64,000 nucleotides of DNA from Beta vulgaris subsp. vulgaris (GCF_026745355.1 NC_079204.1:2767603-2831602); one strand, 5' to 3'. Counted from the stretch's first letter, positions 45,501 through 56,573 are shown. Numbers and translations are program-made. Notes: generated by a model from the letters alone, not told the origin.

Positions 45501-48500
45501 CGATATATCTAATCATTTTAGTTAAGTTTTGGCATGATATTGTTTGTTCAAGTTATACTATCAAAGGCGACACTAACTTCGTACGGATGGAACAAAACGT
45601 AATCCTTGAACAAAACAAGTTCAATTGTCACACTAAGTTGATAATTATTCTCCTCCTAATTTATCTGATCTTCTAGAGCTTGTTTTGGTCCAAGAAAAAG
45701 GGCAACGCGTACTCTTAATTACAATTTTCAAAAATTATTAAAAGAGATCGTCTAATTTTAATATAAAAGTAGATCTAGTCACTAAATGGATTAAACTACT
45801 CACTGAAAGAAATTAACCTAAGCTAGTCATCACAATTGAGCTAATAAATGTATTCTTTATTTGATTTCTCTTTGCAAAAATATTGATAATTAATGCTTTA
45901 TATACACTGAACGAGTACAAAGTAAGTGAATATTATTTTCATTAAGCTACTCCCAATCACTCACAAAACCATTTCCCTTCTACATAATTTTAATAACTAT
46001 AATCATCTTGTCAAAATATCTTAATTAACCATAAGTCTATAACCAAATTTTAAGTGTTTATTATTAAAACTCTTACAATCTTAGCCTTAAGAGTTAAGAG
46101 TAGTAAATCATTTTTGGGTGCAAGAGTAGTATGTACTTAGTACTCTTTTTAGAGATCTTAATATTTGTAATTACTTTACGCAAAAAAAGTGACGAATATT
46201 TTCTTATAAAATAAAATAAAATGGACAACCAAAATAATAGTTTTTGAACTACTTGGCAACCACACGATTCTTACTTGTGAAGTAATTATACTCCATTTGG
46301 TACACTCCTATCCTGGCTTAGCATTCATTCTTTAAGTAGCTTGTCCTAATTGCTAATTATTTTTTTAGAAAAAATTATTTTAAATAAATCAACATTTGCA
46401 CGGTTTTTATATGTTAAGTCTACTTTTTGATTATTCCTGATTGAGTTAGGCTTGTATGTATGTTTTTTTCTATTGAGTTTTAACCTGTTTGTGACTTGTT
46501 TAGTAGGTTACTTATGATAAGTGTTACATACAATAATGTCCCTTCTTCTAAAGCAGGCGAGGGTGGAGGTGGGACATTGTAACACGTATCATAAATAACC
46601 TACTAAGCAAGTCACAAACATTTTAAAATTCAATAAAAGAAAATAGACATACAAACCTAACTCGATAAGAGATAATCAAAAGATAAACTTAAAATAGGAA
46701 GATCGCACAAAGATGGACTTATTTAAAACAATTTTTTCTTATCTTTAATTCGGTCAAAAATGTTGACTTAAGATTGATCGTTTATTTTAAACTTATTCAT
46801 ATTCTCTTACCAAATATGTTCATGCATGATTAGTTTGATTTGAAGTGCATCAATTTTCCTTTTAGAATATACCTCTTGCTGGCGTATACTCGTCTTTGAG
46901 GGCCTGCTACTTTGCTAGTAGTCGTAGCAAATAGACAAATATTATGCTTTCATACATAGCATAGCTTTTGTTTCTATTTAAATCATTAACAACAGCACGA
47001 ACATTTTGCAATATTTTTGCTTTGGTCTCCCACTCATTGCAATTGATCTTGCCACCACTAAAGATCCAAAAGGAGGAAGAAAATATATTGCTTTGTTTGC
47101 TACATGCCTAAATGGTACTACTATGTAGTAGTATATTATTTTTGGGTTGAGTGCTGGCTTTTCTTGAAAATATATTAAATTTTGATGTGATGATCAAACA
47201 CCTAAAAATAAAATGATTGTTTATTGAGCTGAAAATGGGGCTTTCTAGCTAAATATAGAAAGTAGTTTAGAGTAACATATATACTTTAATTAGTTTTTTG
47301 GCTCTTGGAATATAACAACTATTTTACTAAATATTTTTATCAACGACTACTATCGTTGGCTCAACCAGTACTATCGCTTGATTAAACAAGCCAAATAAAA
47401 AACTAATAGTTGATTCAAACATCCAATGCAAATCATTAGTATCGACAACTAGTTAATTAGACACAAAAAGCAGCCAATTAGCGAATGTCAAACAAGGTCT
47501 TTTTATGTAATAGCTTAATGTTGATCATACTAGTCGAAAGTCGCATATATTATGTTGATTTAGAGGTTCTGGCCTTGGTGTTAAAGGCCCTATCTATTAT
47601 ATATCTTATATAGGGATTTCTTAATTCTTATTATACTTATTTCATGGCCTGCTCCATATCTTGCCGCCCTTGCTTTCTGGCGGAAGGCGAGGAGCTTGCG
47701 ATGTCCTACGTAAAAAGGGGCTTAACCAGAGGCAAAGAAAGAGTTTTCTTTCTTTGCTATTCAGTTTCTTATATATATATTGGCAGGATACTTTTATTAT
47801 TATTTTCGAACTTGGTACATAGAGAAACTGTTAGTATACCCTTATTTCAAGAGAAAGATGCTTATATTCTATAATTACATATGGCAATATCTAAACATAA
47901 AGCAAGAGATGAAGCAAAGATGGTTGCTTCCATGTTCCATCTTTTCTCTAGACATTAGGTCTTACCGTCACGTCTTAGGAGTCCAATAAGTACATTACCA
48001 AACTTTCAAAATAAATATAGATAAATAAAGTAGGAATATATATATTTTTGGATTTTTTAACTTATATAAATTTCTGTCACTTCTCTCGCAATAATACAAA
48101 TTTTCGATTATTTTTTAATAATAAAAACTTTACATTAAAATTCCTCCAATAGGTCAAGTTGACTTGTAACCGGTAAAACAGGTAAAAAAAATTTTACAAA
48201 ATGATCTTTTTTCTTTCTCCCTCCTCCCTTAACCTCCACCCACCTGAACCACCTCAGCTTGTTATCTCATACAACAAGTTAACAACCGGCATTGCCCTAC
48301 TGAAGGAATTTTGATCAAAAGTTTGTATTATTAAAAAATAATCAAAAGTTTGTATTATTGCGAGAGAACGAACAAAAATCTATATTATTCTTGTTAAAAA
48401 ATCCTATATTCTTCATCTATTCATCCTTTTTATTATGTTTTGAGTGAAAAATAGACTATTTGAATCTGCTAATTGAGTTTTTAACAAACTAAATGCAGGA

Positions 48501-51500
48501 TAACCATGGGTATGGGAATGTTCTATTATGGACTTCGCGACACCACAGCGACATATGCCACCAATTTCCTCAACTTAATTCCAATTGTTACCTTTATGTT
48601 TTCCATCATTACAAGGTAGGCAACTAGTCAAGCAGTCATACACCTTTATTTTAAATGCATGCATGACTTTTGCATGGATATACTATAAAACTAAGCATGC
48701 TTGTTGATACGTTATGTCAAGTAAATCATTAAGCACGTTTTGTCAAGGATTAAATTATATCTACATTTTATCAAGAGATCATAAATATGTTTTAAGGGTT
48801 GCAAGATTTGACTTCTCTCATTTGGTTTGTATTTTATTCTAAACAAACATTTGAAATCATATCTTGTAATTTGGTGCTTATTAGGTCAATGATGACTCCA
48901 TATGTCATACCAATATTTTATCTATTTACTTTCATAATGACAAATTTTGTTAATGTTGACTATTTTTTTTACCATATTATTTTTACTAATAAGAAAAAAA
49001 AAATTATCGTGTGAGAGATTCTTTATTTCGTATTAATTTATATTTTTAAATTCTCAACTTTTATAAAAAAATTTATCTATATGTGAATGAAAATATTTGT
49101 AGTTAATATATTTGTCTGATAGTTTTCAGTAAATATAATCATAGTCTACAAATTTATCAATTATTTAGATTAAATTTAATATTTTTATCAAGATCTTTTA
49201 TGGATTTGAATTGTATATTGTTGTTTCATGCAGTGCTTTTGAGCGTTTTTCTATCCGATTAATTATAAAAATATTATAATTATTTTGTACTGATTAGTAT
49301 AAACTTCATTTTTGTAATTCAAAGAGAACATCGCTAAAGATGAGTACAATCTTACGAGGTACATCTAAGTTCTAACATTTTATATTATATATCTGTTGAT
49401 CTCAATGATGATCACATGTGAGTGTTCCACATTAGAGAAAGAAGAGAGATTAATCCACTTTATAAGCTTTAAAGTTCCTCCTCTATCACCTATTGGTTTT
49501 AGGAGGGAACCTCCTCGAGCTTGCAAGTAGGGCTAAACTTTTTCTGTAATCTAAAAATTATTTTTTTTGGACGAAATGATGCTTAATCTTTGTAGTTAAT
49601 ATACTTATATACAAATATGTGCTTAGTTGAAACCTTTAGCTTTGATCATTTTCAATTGTTACATTAATGCATGCGAGTAGTTTTCTTGTTTGTTTTCATG
49701 AAATAATAACGATCAATAAGTGACTATGTATAACTAACTTGTTCCTATATTCTGTAGAATAGAGAAGTTAAATTTGAGGACAACCAAAGGAAAAGTAAGG
49801 GTGGCAGGAACAATCCTCTGCTTGGCTGGAGCTCTTATTATCAGTCTCTACGCAGGAAGTGTTGTTATTTCTGGATCTCATCATGCTCATCTCCCAACTT
49901 TGATGATTGCCAAAATCGTCAAGCCAGATTGGACACGTGGCACTATTATACTTGTTGCAAGTGTTTTATCCTATGCTACATGGTTCATAGTGCAGGTATA
50001 TTACATCATCCGTTCTTTTTTAATTGCAATATCTTGACTTTTCCATAGTTTCAGAATATCAGTATTTACAATTTATTTTTTTGACGTTCGATAATGATTT
50101 ATACATAAATAGAAATATAGTTATATGAGATCTTATTTGATTAGTATCAATGTGTATTTTTAAATATGTCATTTGCTTAATTTTTGCAAACATATAACTA
50201 AAGATATTAATGATTAAAGTTTTGTCTTAACAAGTATGAAAATACAAATATTGCAATTAAAAAAGAACAGAGGAAGTATCTAACTAGTAACCAATTAACC
50301 ATGTTTAGAGGTGATCAAGGTTACCCCGGCCCGGCCTGATTTTGGGTATGTTTTTCCGGCCACCCGACCCGATTTTTTTTGAAAAAAATCCGGGCTACGG
50401 GAATCTAGATTTGGGAAAATAGGCCAAATGTCGTCCTGACTCGAAAATGGCCTGAAAATCCCGGCCCGAAATACCATGCTTTGGCGCGGATTTTTTTTTG
50501 CCCGGCCAGCGACTTTTGCCCGAAACAGGCCACTTTTTTGGGTCAAAGCCCGACATGGCCCATGATCACACACCTGACACCTCTAACCATGTTGTAAGCT
50601 CATACTTCATATAACATGATGGACCAAGGATTATGGCCCAGTGGGCCAATACTATACATATGAGCATTACTTCTTGAAAATTAAAGAAATTGATATGCAT
50701 TTCAGGTGAAGTTGCTAAATGCATTTCCATCAAAGTACTGGGCAACAATGTTAACGTGTATATCAGCATCAATTCAAACAGCAGTTGTTGGCCTTTGCTT
50801 AGACAGAAGAAAGACTTCATGGCAGCTACGATGGAATCTTCAGCTAATTACCATTGTTTACTCGGTAACTCAAAACATCTCTTTCCTTCTATTCACAAAC
50901 CTAACTTATGTCGTGTCCTCATGAATTGTCACTTATATGTCCAACCAACTAGGTTTTGGATACCTCGTCATCTATAATACTGTAAAGATATGTACAGACG
51001 AGTTATTAAAAATCAAAATTGACCTAGTGGTTGTAAGATCTCTTTCACCTTTATGACAGGGGTTCTCCTCACTCCTTGTGTAGACAAATAAGACAATCTA
51101 TATATTCAATAGGCGGGAGACTAGGACTATTACATTGCCCCTTATTTTCTATCAACACCTCGAAAAATATCTCTTTACAATTTCACAAACTCAAAAGTCA
51201 ATATAAGTGATAGTTGTTTGATAACAAACAGTTTGTCATCTGATCTTTTCTACATGTTGTTTGGTGAATATAATTTATAATTATACACCTTTTCAATCAA
51301 ACTATCATAGTACATAGTTATATCATGGTCGGTGATGTGATTGTTGACTCCCTTGTCAATCATAGCTACTATGTTCAAACCTTTTGATTAGTAGCCAATA
51401 TTGGCAAGAAAGTCCAAATGAAAGCACATTCAGCAATAATGATATTTTTGTGTTCCAATTCATGCACCAAATCTAATGCAAGAAAATGACTGTAACGTGG

Positions 51501-52253
51501 ATTTCATTGCCAAATGTGAATAATGAACCTAATGTACAGTCGATTTTGTGGGCAGTGACCTAAATTTCAGTCTATAAATTAATTTTAACAAACATAAATA
51601 TTGTTAATTATAGTCAATAAATTAATTTAAACAAACATAATCATTGTTTAATTTCAGGGAGTATTGGCATCAGCAGCATCATTTTACTTAATCTCATGGG
51701 CAGTTGCAAGCAGAGGTCCTACTTATCCAGCCATGTTTAATCCATTATCTCTCATATTTGTAGCCATCATAGAAGTCCTACTTCTTGGAGAAGATCTCAG
51801 AACTGGAAGGTAATTTGAACTTTTTTTTGTGTGAAACCATTACATGATCTATCTTTCATGTAGACGGGATTCAATTATAGGTTTCGGATATATTATATAT
51901 AGTCGAGACAATTATAACATGATATATATGTTGAGTTGGTCTTGGGTATAATATGTTACACCATAACTTATCGTGTAACATGCATAATGACATGACCTGT
52001 ACAAATAATGACATGAATCTCATTGCGAAAATGCAGTTTGCTTGGCATGCTGGCGATAATAGTGGGATTGTATTTCTTCCTATGGGGTAGTAGGAAAGAA
52101 AAGAAGATTGAATCACCCCTGCCTAAATCAGTAAAAGGTGAAATCCAAGTAATGAAAAGCTATGAACGAGAAGGGTCACAATTGTCAGCAACTGTTGTTC
52201 CAACTACATCGCCTGTTAGTCATAGCTCTGATGAACAACATGATGGGCTTTAG
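42536..52253 (+). CDS. WAT1-related protein (plant drug/metabolite exporter family, EamA), seven exons
   Basis: A membrane transporter of the WAT1/nodulin MtN21 type. Exons: 42536-42726, 43830-43892, 48499-48615, 49758-49995, 50706-50864, 51658-51809 and 52037-52253, all with GT/AG borders. The joined product is 378 residues, the family's usual size, with about ten membrane helices in two EamA halves. Typical motifs: MVQVISTGLQILSRVIL and MAYRHLLAALCIAPFAFFLER (exon 1), YYGLRDTTATYATNFLNLIPIVTF (exon 3), GTILCLAGALIISLY (exon 4), SWAVASRGPTYPAMFNPL and LGEDL (exon 6). The C-terminal tail is hydrophilic. ATG 42536 is the first ATG in frame; the frame upstream reaches only a GTG. Family members move auxin, amino acids or other metabolites across plasma or vacuolar membranes; the substrate is not readable. 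Introns 1, 2 and 4 carry MITEs or hairpins, the first only three bases past the donor GT. Intron 2 is 4.6 kb. Confidence 0.95.
42730..42820. mobile_element. Truncated Stowaway-like MITE abutting the exon 1 splice donor
   Basis: CTCCCTCTGTTTTATTTTATCG starts at 42730 after TA (42728-42729). The donor GT is 42727-42728, so intron position +4 onward is transposon-derived. The homology to 41540-41799 and 44991-45317 (TTCTCACTTAGAATCTTAACACTATTTATA) fades by about 42820, and no right end is present. Confidence 0.7.
43123..43381. mobile_element. Stowaway-like MITE in intron 1 of the transporter gene
   Basis: Ends CTTCCTCTGTTTAGAAATAG and CTATTTCTAAACGGAGGAAG, with TA on both sides; about 259 bp. 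Confidence 0.85.
43995..44152. mobile_element. (TTCAG)n Tourist-like MITE, copy 2, in intron 2 of the transporter gene
   Basis: Left end ATGTTCTCCCCAACTTATTT, right end GAAAACATGCCC, flanked by TTA (43992-43994, 44153-44155). The body is TTCAGTTCAGTTCAATTCAG-type pentamer repeat around a TACTTTTACTCTCACACATC core, the same core found in reverse in the copy at 61137-61420. Confidence 0.75.
44991..45317. mobile_element. Stowaway-like MITE in intron 2, possibly composite
   Basis: Left end CTTCCTCTGTTTTTTTTTTT after TA; a first right end AAAACAGAG near 45241 is followed by a T run and a second, GAAAAACAGAGTGAG before TA. The spacing suggests an insertion or duplication near the right end. Confidence 0.6.
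46369..46737. repeat. Long inverted repeat (hairpin) in intron 2, arms about 170 bp
   Basis: The left arm (46369-46542) and right arm (46571-46737) are reverse complements at roughly 80 percent by eye. Paired segments include TTTGTGACTTG.TTAGTAGGTTA and AATAATGTCCC/GGGACATTGT. The 28 bp loop is GC-richer (TTCTAAAGCAGGCGAGGGTG). Transcribed as part of the transporter pre-mRNA it would form a long imperfect hairpin. Confidence 0.8.
47640..47780. other. GC-richer patch in intron 2, origin unclear
   Basis: A segment with TTGCCGCCCTTGC, GGCGGAAGGCGAGGAGCTTG and TCCTACGTAAAAAGGGGC contrasts with the AT-rich intron. It could be an organelle DNA insert (mitochondrial-like by feel) or transposon; I cannot verify either. 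The short frame across it is not accepted as a gene. Confidence 0.25.
48050..48414. repeat. Second inverted repeat in intron 2, arms about 95-110 bp
   Basis: The left arm GGATTTTTTAAC...TCTCTCGCAATAATACAAA...AAAATTCC (48050-48144) is answered by GGAATTTTGATC...TTTGTATTATTGCGAGAGA...GTTAAAAAATCC (48305-48414). The right arm has an extra copy of AATCAAAAGTTTGTATTATT. It ends 84 bp before exon 3. Fold-back MITE-like. Confidence 0.8.
49405..49530. mobile_element. Solo-LTR-like relic in intron 3
   Basis: GTTCCACATTAGAGAAAGAAGAGAG, then TAATCCACTTTATAAGCTTTA and CACCTATTGGTTTTAGGAGG resemble the U3/R region of a Copia-type plant LTR. A similar CATATTGGAGAAAGAGGAGAG occurs at about 59948-59968. Boundaries not determined. 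Confidence 0.4.
50004..50276. mobile_element. Stowaway-like MITE at the start of intron 4
   Basis: Left end CATCATCCGTTCTTTTTTAATTGC, right end GCAATTAAAAAAGAACAGAGG, bordered by TA. It begins eight bases after exon 4 ends. Confidence 0.7.
50306..50585. mobile_element. Non-autonomous hAT element, CCCGGCC-rich, perfect 8 bp target duplication
   Basis: Starts TAGAGGTGATCA and ends TGATCACACACCTGACACCTCTA. ACCATGTT flanks it on both sides (50298-50305 and 50586-50593), a perfect 8 bp duplication. The 280 bp body is full of CCCGGCC/GGCCCG motifs, far GC-richer than the surroundings. Inserted in intron 4, leaving about 120 bp before exon 5. Confidence 0.9.
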
Positions 52254-53581
52254 GCTAAACCAATAATTATTAAATCAGGGATTAGGATTATTACTTATTT
52301 ATATAGCTACATTGTGCTTAGTTTGTTTTAGTATATATTGTATATTTTTCGTAATTATTTTAGAGTACATCTTGATGTACTTCAAGGAATTTTTACTATA
52401 GAAAGGGCATATATTTGAGCCTTTTGTGGTAGTCTAGCACATATGACGCCATTGTCTGAAAATAGTATAGCTCTACTTCAAATTATCTTCATTTACCTAC
52501 CCTTCCTTGAGATAGTGGCTAAGGCACCTTCATTACTATGCGGGAAATTTTCTTGTACAATTGTTACGCCACGTAGATCTACGGCCTTTCAGGATCCTCG
52601 GCTAAGGATTTGGTTGTACCATGTATGATTTACAATAATGTACTGTTGAGGATATTTATGAAAACTATGGATTTTGTGCGTGACATAACTTGTATTTTCT
52701 TATAAACCTTGAGAAATGTATAAAAAGAAATAAAAAGGAAAAAAGTGAAAACAAAGTCACAAAGTTGCGTCTTCTTCATATTATTTTCATGTATATATTA
52801 TTTTTTAAGTAATTTGATAGTACTATATGACTTTTTTTTGCATTGTCTATATATTTCTATCTTCAAGGTAGCAATTTTATATCTCTATATCGTGTCTATA
52901 TCTGTTTATGTGTAATCTAGGTTGTATTGCTTCTACCTCTGACCCATATCATACAACTCTATGATTACTCTTAATACTCTACATTTTTGAGCTTTTACTG
53001 GGACTCATGATAAGATGAAAGGCCCTATCATATCGAAACTTCTCGTAGGTTAATCCAACTTGGGTTTGCGAGCAAACACTTTGAGAGTGGGTGATAGTAA
53101 ATAAAGAACCTTCTTACCTCAAAATTGACGGTAATCATGGTACCTTAAGGCCCCACTTAGCCACTATCTTAAGGAAGGGTTTCCTTACTACTAGGCCTCA
53201 ATGCTTTAGTGCTTTACCATAATACCATCTCCGCACAACGTAACATTAATAATTAATTGATTAACCTATAGTAAAAAGAATAAAAATTAAAGAAAAGAAG
53301 ACATGAAGATCTGGTTTCTTTATTAATTCAGGCTGAATAATGTTAAGGGGAATGGGCCTCCATATTTCCTCAGTAGATCTAATAAGCCAATTGAAGATGA
53401 AAGGGGTCCATCTTGAACTTACATCCACGTTTATGTCCAAGAAAACGATTACTCTCCTAGTCTGTTAGCATCTTATGAAAAGAACGGCCCAACAAAGGCA
53501 TGGAATTCACTTTTGACAGTTTGACTATTAAAAAAAGGCTTGTTAACAAGATTCTATTAGGTAGCACCAGTATATCATATA
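52254..53581. other. Downstream of the transporter gene, no gene
   Basis: Includes the 3' UTR of the WAT1-related gene. Beyond about 52700, AT-rich sequence with no identifiable gene or bounded element. Confidence 0.45.
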
Positions 53582-54164
53582 CTTTCTCCCTTTTTTTATT
53601 GACTCTTTTCGACTTTTGACATTATTTATATGCATAACTTTGAATATCTTTTGTAATTTATACTTAAGGAAAAATATAGTCATGTGGGAGAATATTTATA
53701 GTACACCTGGGTGTACCATGAGCATGGTACACCCAAGACTATTTTCTCCAAATGAGCAAAATGAGCGAATGAGCAAATGAGCAAAATGAACAAATGAGCA
53801 AATGAGCTAACATTTCTACTCATTTAAGAAAATGAGAAAAGAATTTTATTACAAAATGAGCAAATGAATAAATGAGTACATGAGCAAAATGCCCATATGA
53901 GCAAATTTGGTGTCAAATGAGCACCTGAAGTTCTAATTTATTACAAAAATACCCCCGGGTGTACCATGCTCATGGTACACCCGGGTGTACCATGAGTGAA
54001 CTCGTCATGTGGGATCTAGTTGGATTCGTCTCAATGTATATATTTTCATAATATTAACCTATGTCTAATTTTTGCTTATTGATAATCAGAGATATAAATA
54101 TTTAAAATAGTGTATTGGCATGTGTGTTCAAGGAAAACGGGTCAACTAAAAAAAACGAAGGTAG
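53582..54164. mobile_element. Stowaway-like MITE carrying a nested MULE-like MITE
   Basis: Begins CTTTCTCCCTTTTTTTATTG and ends CAACTAAAAAAAACGAAGGTAG, with TA at each side. The GTCATGTGGGATCTAGTTGG module typical of this family is split at its GTCATGTGG by the element at 53688-54003. Confidence 0.7.
53688..54003. mobile_element. MULE-like MITE with ATGAGCAA repeat, copy 2 (perfect 9 bp duplication)
   Basis: A 316 bp element from GAGAATATTTATAGTACACC to GTACCATGAGTGAACTC, very similar to 8689-9013. GTCATGTGG flanks it on both sides (53679-53687 and 54004-54012), a perfect 9 bp target duplication as in Mutator-like elements. The inner part is an ATGAGCAAA array. Confidence 0.85.
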
Positions 54165-54289
54165 TATATGCATCTAATGAGAGTAAGTTAAATAATTAAT
54201 AGACAATGGTTAATCATATATAGTAATTCATGATAATTTTTTCCTTAAATTTATTTAAAAATTAACTAATATGACAACTTTTCGGGTTA

Positions 54290-54375
54290 GATTCGTATTC
54301 GGGTCATCCTTATCGGGCCAAGTTTGAGTTGAGTTGGGTTATTTCGGGTTTCGATTCTGTTTCGGGTTATTATAT
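54290..54375. repeat. GGGTT/CGGGTCATCC-rich transposon fragment
   Basis: A run of CGGGTTAGATTCG, TTCGGGTCATCC and TTTCGGGTTATTA phrases, typical of degraded plant hAT or LTR sequence. No clear ends. Confidence 0.35.
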
Positions 54376-55042
54376 CGGTTAATGCATGTATGAGGCCACT
54401 GAGCATAAATCAAGTTAATTACTAAATACATAGAAATAGTGTATTACTCTTACTCATAATGTCGCGCCATTATTTGAGTGAGTGAGGCGTCATATTAGAG
54501 AGAGAGGTAATTTTCTTATTTATTAGGCAACATTTTTTAGAACTTTGATTTCACGAACATCACATTGTTGGATATTACAATCTTCATACGGTAGGTGTAT
54601 GTTTTCATTCGGTAGGTGAGGGGTCCAAGAGATTTTAATGGGGGATGCAATTTAAAGGAAGTAAGTAACGGAGCAGTCAATTATAAGCACATGTTGTGCC
54701 TTAATTGCATGTAGGCATGTGCTAGATATTAGCTCTTGGGACCAACACAGAATACCGTGACCAAAGATGGCAAAGAGTCCTCTGCTTAAGAGATTATTTG
54801 GTAACGAACAAAGCCATTAGGTCAACAATGTGGTAGAAAAATGGAGTGAACAACAAGCGAAAAGTGACAGACTTTGAGGTCAATCTTGTGGGTCATCAAT
54901 AAGATCATTCTTTCAATGCCAACAAACTTGGATGCTAATTGCGTATGATCACCTATAATAGTACATAAATACAGTCGATTCTTGAATTTTTTGGATGTAA
55001 TTCATGATAGAATAAAAACATTATTAGTGACACTTTTTTTTG

Positions 55043-55171
55043 TTGAATAATGATGTTGTGTGGGAGGCGTCTTATTGCTTTCGAGAGGTAAATAGAGCAG
55101 TTGACTTTATGGCTCACGAGTGTCATTCTTGTCCTATATTATATGATGCTTCATTAGTTTTACTTTTATAG
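55043..55171 (+). pseudogene. RNase H-like C-terminal relic (LINE or related retroelement)
   Basis: A 42-codon open stretch ends in TAG and reads ...VVWEASYCFREVNRAVDFM then AHECHS. It matches the end of plant retroelement RNase H domains, where a basic-Glu-x-Asn-x-x-Ala/Val-Asp pattern (here REVNRAVD) supplies the last catalytic Asp. No upstream reverse transcriptase was recognised, so this is a fragment. Confidence 0.5.
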
Positions 55172-56057
55172 TATTGATTTTTCTCTCATCATCCGCAAAG
55201 ATGTTTTAGGTTGGCCTTTTGATTGAGGAGATGCTCAAAAGTTTGTTCTCATTATAAAAAAAAATGACAGTTTTTTTGTGTTTATGTCTACTAACTTAGT
55301 TTGTTAAAGTCTTGAAAAGTGGTACTTAAGACGTGGGGATTAATTCTTGTCTATATTCGCCCTTGTGGTTCTCTTTGCACCAAAAATAAAGTACTTGTTT
55401 GTGAGAAATTAGGATCGTTTCTATTTCTTTTTTCTCCATTTTATATCTTTATATTCTTACACATAACTAGTAAAAAAAGGTAAATTCTCAAAATCTTCCT
55501 ATCTTTTCCTTCACACATTCTTAATTATATTGTTGATCCGGGTCATGGAGATGATCTCATTTGCATGAATAGGTCTTTCAAACTACATTTGATATGCAGT
55601 GTTGGCCCGAATAATATAGAGGCCATGTTCTAATACTGAAAAATAGATCAAGAATCCATAAAATATGCAAGCAAACGAAATAACAAATATGCATCAAACT
55701 AAACTTTCTCTTCAAAATCTTTTGATACATTTCAAGAAGAGTTGAATTCAAGAAATTAACTTGCAAACATTTTGACTATCAACATCAAGTATTTTATGGT
55801 TAAAGACTTTTTTTCAATTTGAAGGCCCCTTTGAAAGTGAGGCATGTTCCATGTCTCACTTGGACATGCTAAGGTCGGGCCTGTTGATATGATATATATA
55901 ATATGAAAAGGCTATCTTTTAACGAATTATAATTGCAATTAATGTATGTTTGGTTCGACTTATTAAATGAAAGTGAAATAGATACGAAGAAAGAAAGAAC
56001 TAATAATAATAATTTTTATTTTTATTGGATATTTGGTTCCATTACGGAAACAATATA
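55172..56057. other. Intergenic, no gene
   Basis: AT-rich, with no supported feature between the RNase H relic and the nested MITE pair. Confidence 0.4.
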
Positions 56058-56573
56058 CTTCCTCCGTTTCAAAATAGATGATACATTTTGACTAACACGC
56101 TTTTCGATGCACTACTTTGACTACTAATATCTTTAATTATGTATTAGAGTAAAGTATAAAATTTTGATTTTCTGAAAATATACATTAAGACAAATCCAAC
56201 AACATATTACATTATAACATTTGATTTTACCTAATAGTAAATAATGCATGGTCAAACCTCATTCATGAATAGTGGAAAAGTCAAAATGTACTCCCTCCGT
56301 CCCAAAATATAGTTCCCATTTCTATTTTGGGAGTCAAATTTTAAATACTTTGACCAAATATTCTTACTAATGTATACAAAAAAACATACTCATGAGGGGT
56401 CTTGTTAGATTCGTTTCAATGTATAAATTTGTAATATCAACTTTTTATATTTTTTTACTAATAAGAAATAGAAGATATCTTAGGTCAAAGGTACGTCTTG
56501 GAGACTGTGCAAAATGAAATGGGAACTATATTTTGGGACGGAGGAAGTATTATCTATTTTGAAACGGAGGAAG
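56058..56573. mobile_element. Outer Stowaway-like MITE of a nested pair
   Basis: Left end CTTCCTCCGTTTCAAAATAG, right end CTATTTTGAAACGGAGGAAG, TA on both sides. The other element at 56291-56547 interrupts it near its right end. Confidence 0.85.
56291..56547. mobile_element. Inner Stowaway-like MITE of a nested pair
   Basis: Ends CTCCCTCCGTCCCAAAATATAG and CTATATTTTGGGACGGAGGAAG, flanked by TA (56289-56290 and 56548-56549). Same subfamily as 1961-2500. It inserted at a TA inside the outer element. Confidence 0.9.

Noticed and set aside
50295..50573. 92-residue minus-strand frame rich in Gly/Arg/Pro
   Set aside because: Coincides with the GC-rich hAT element; open only because GC-rich DNA has few stops.
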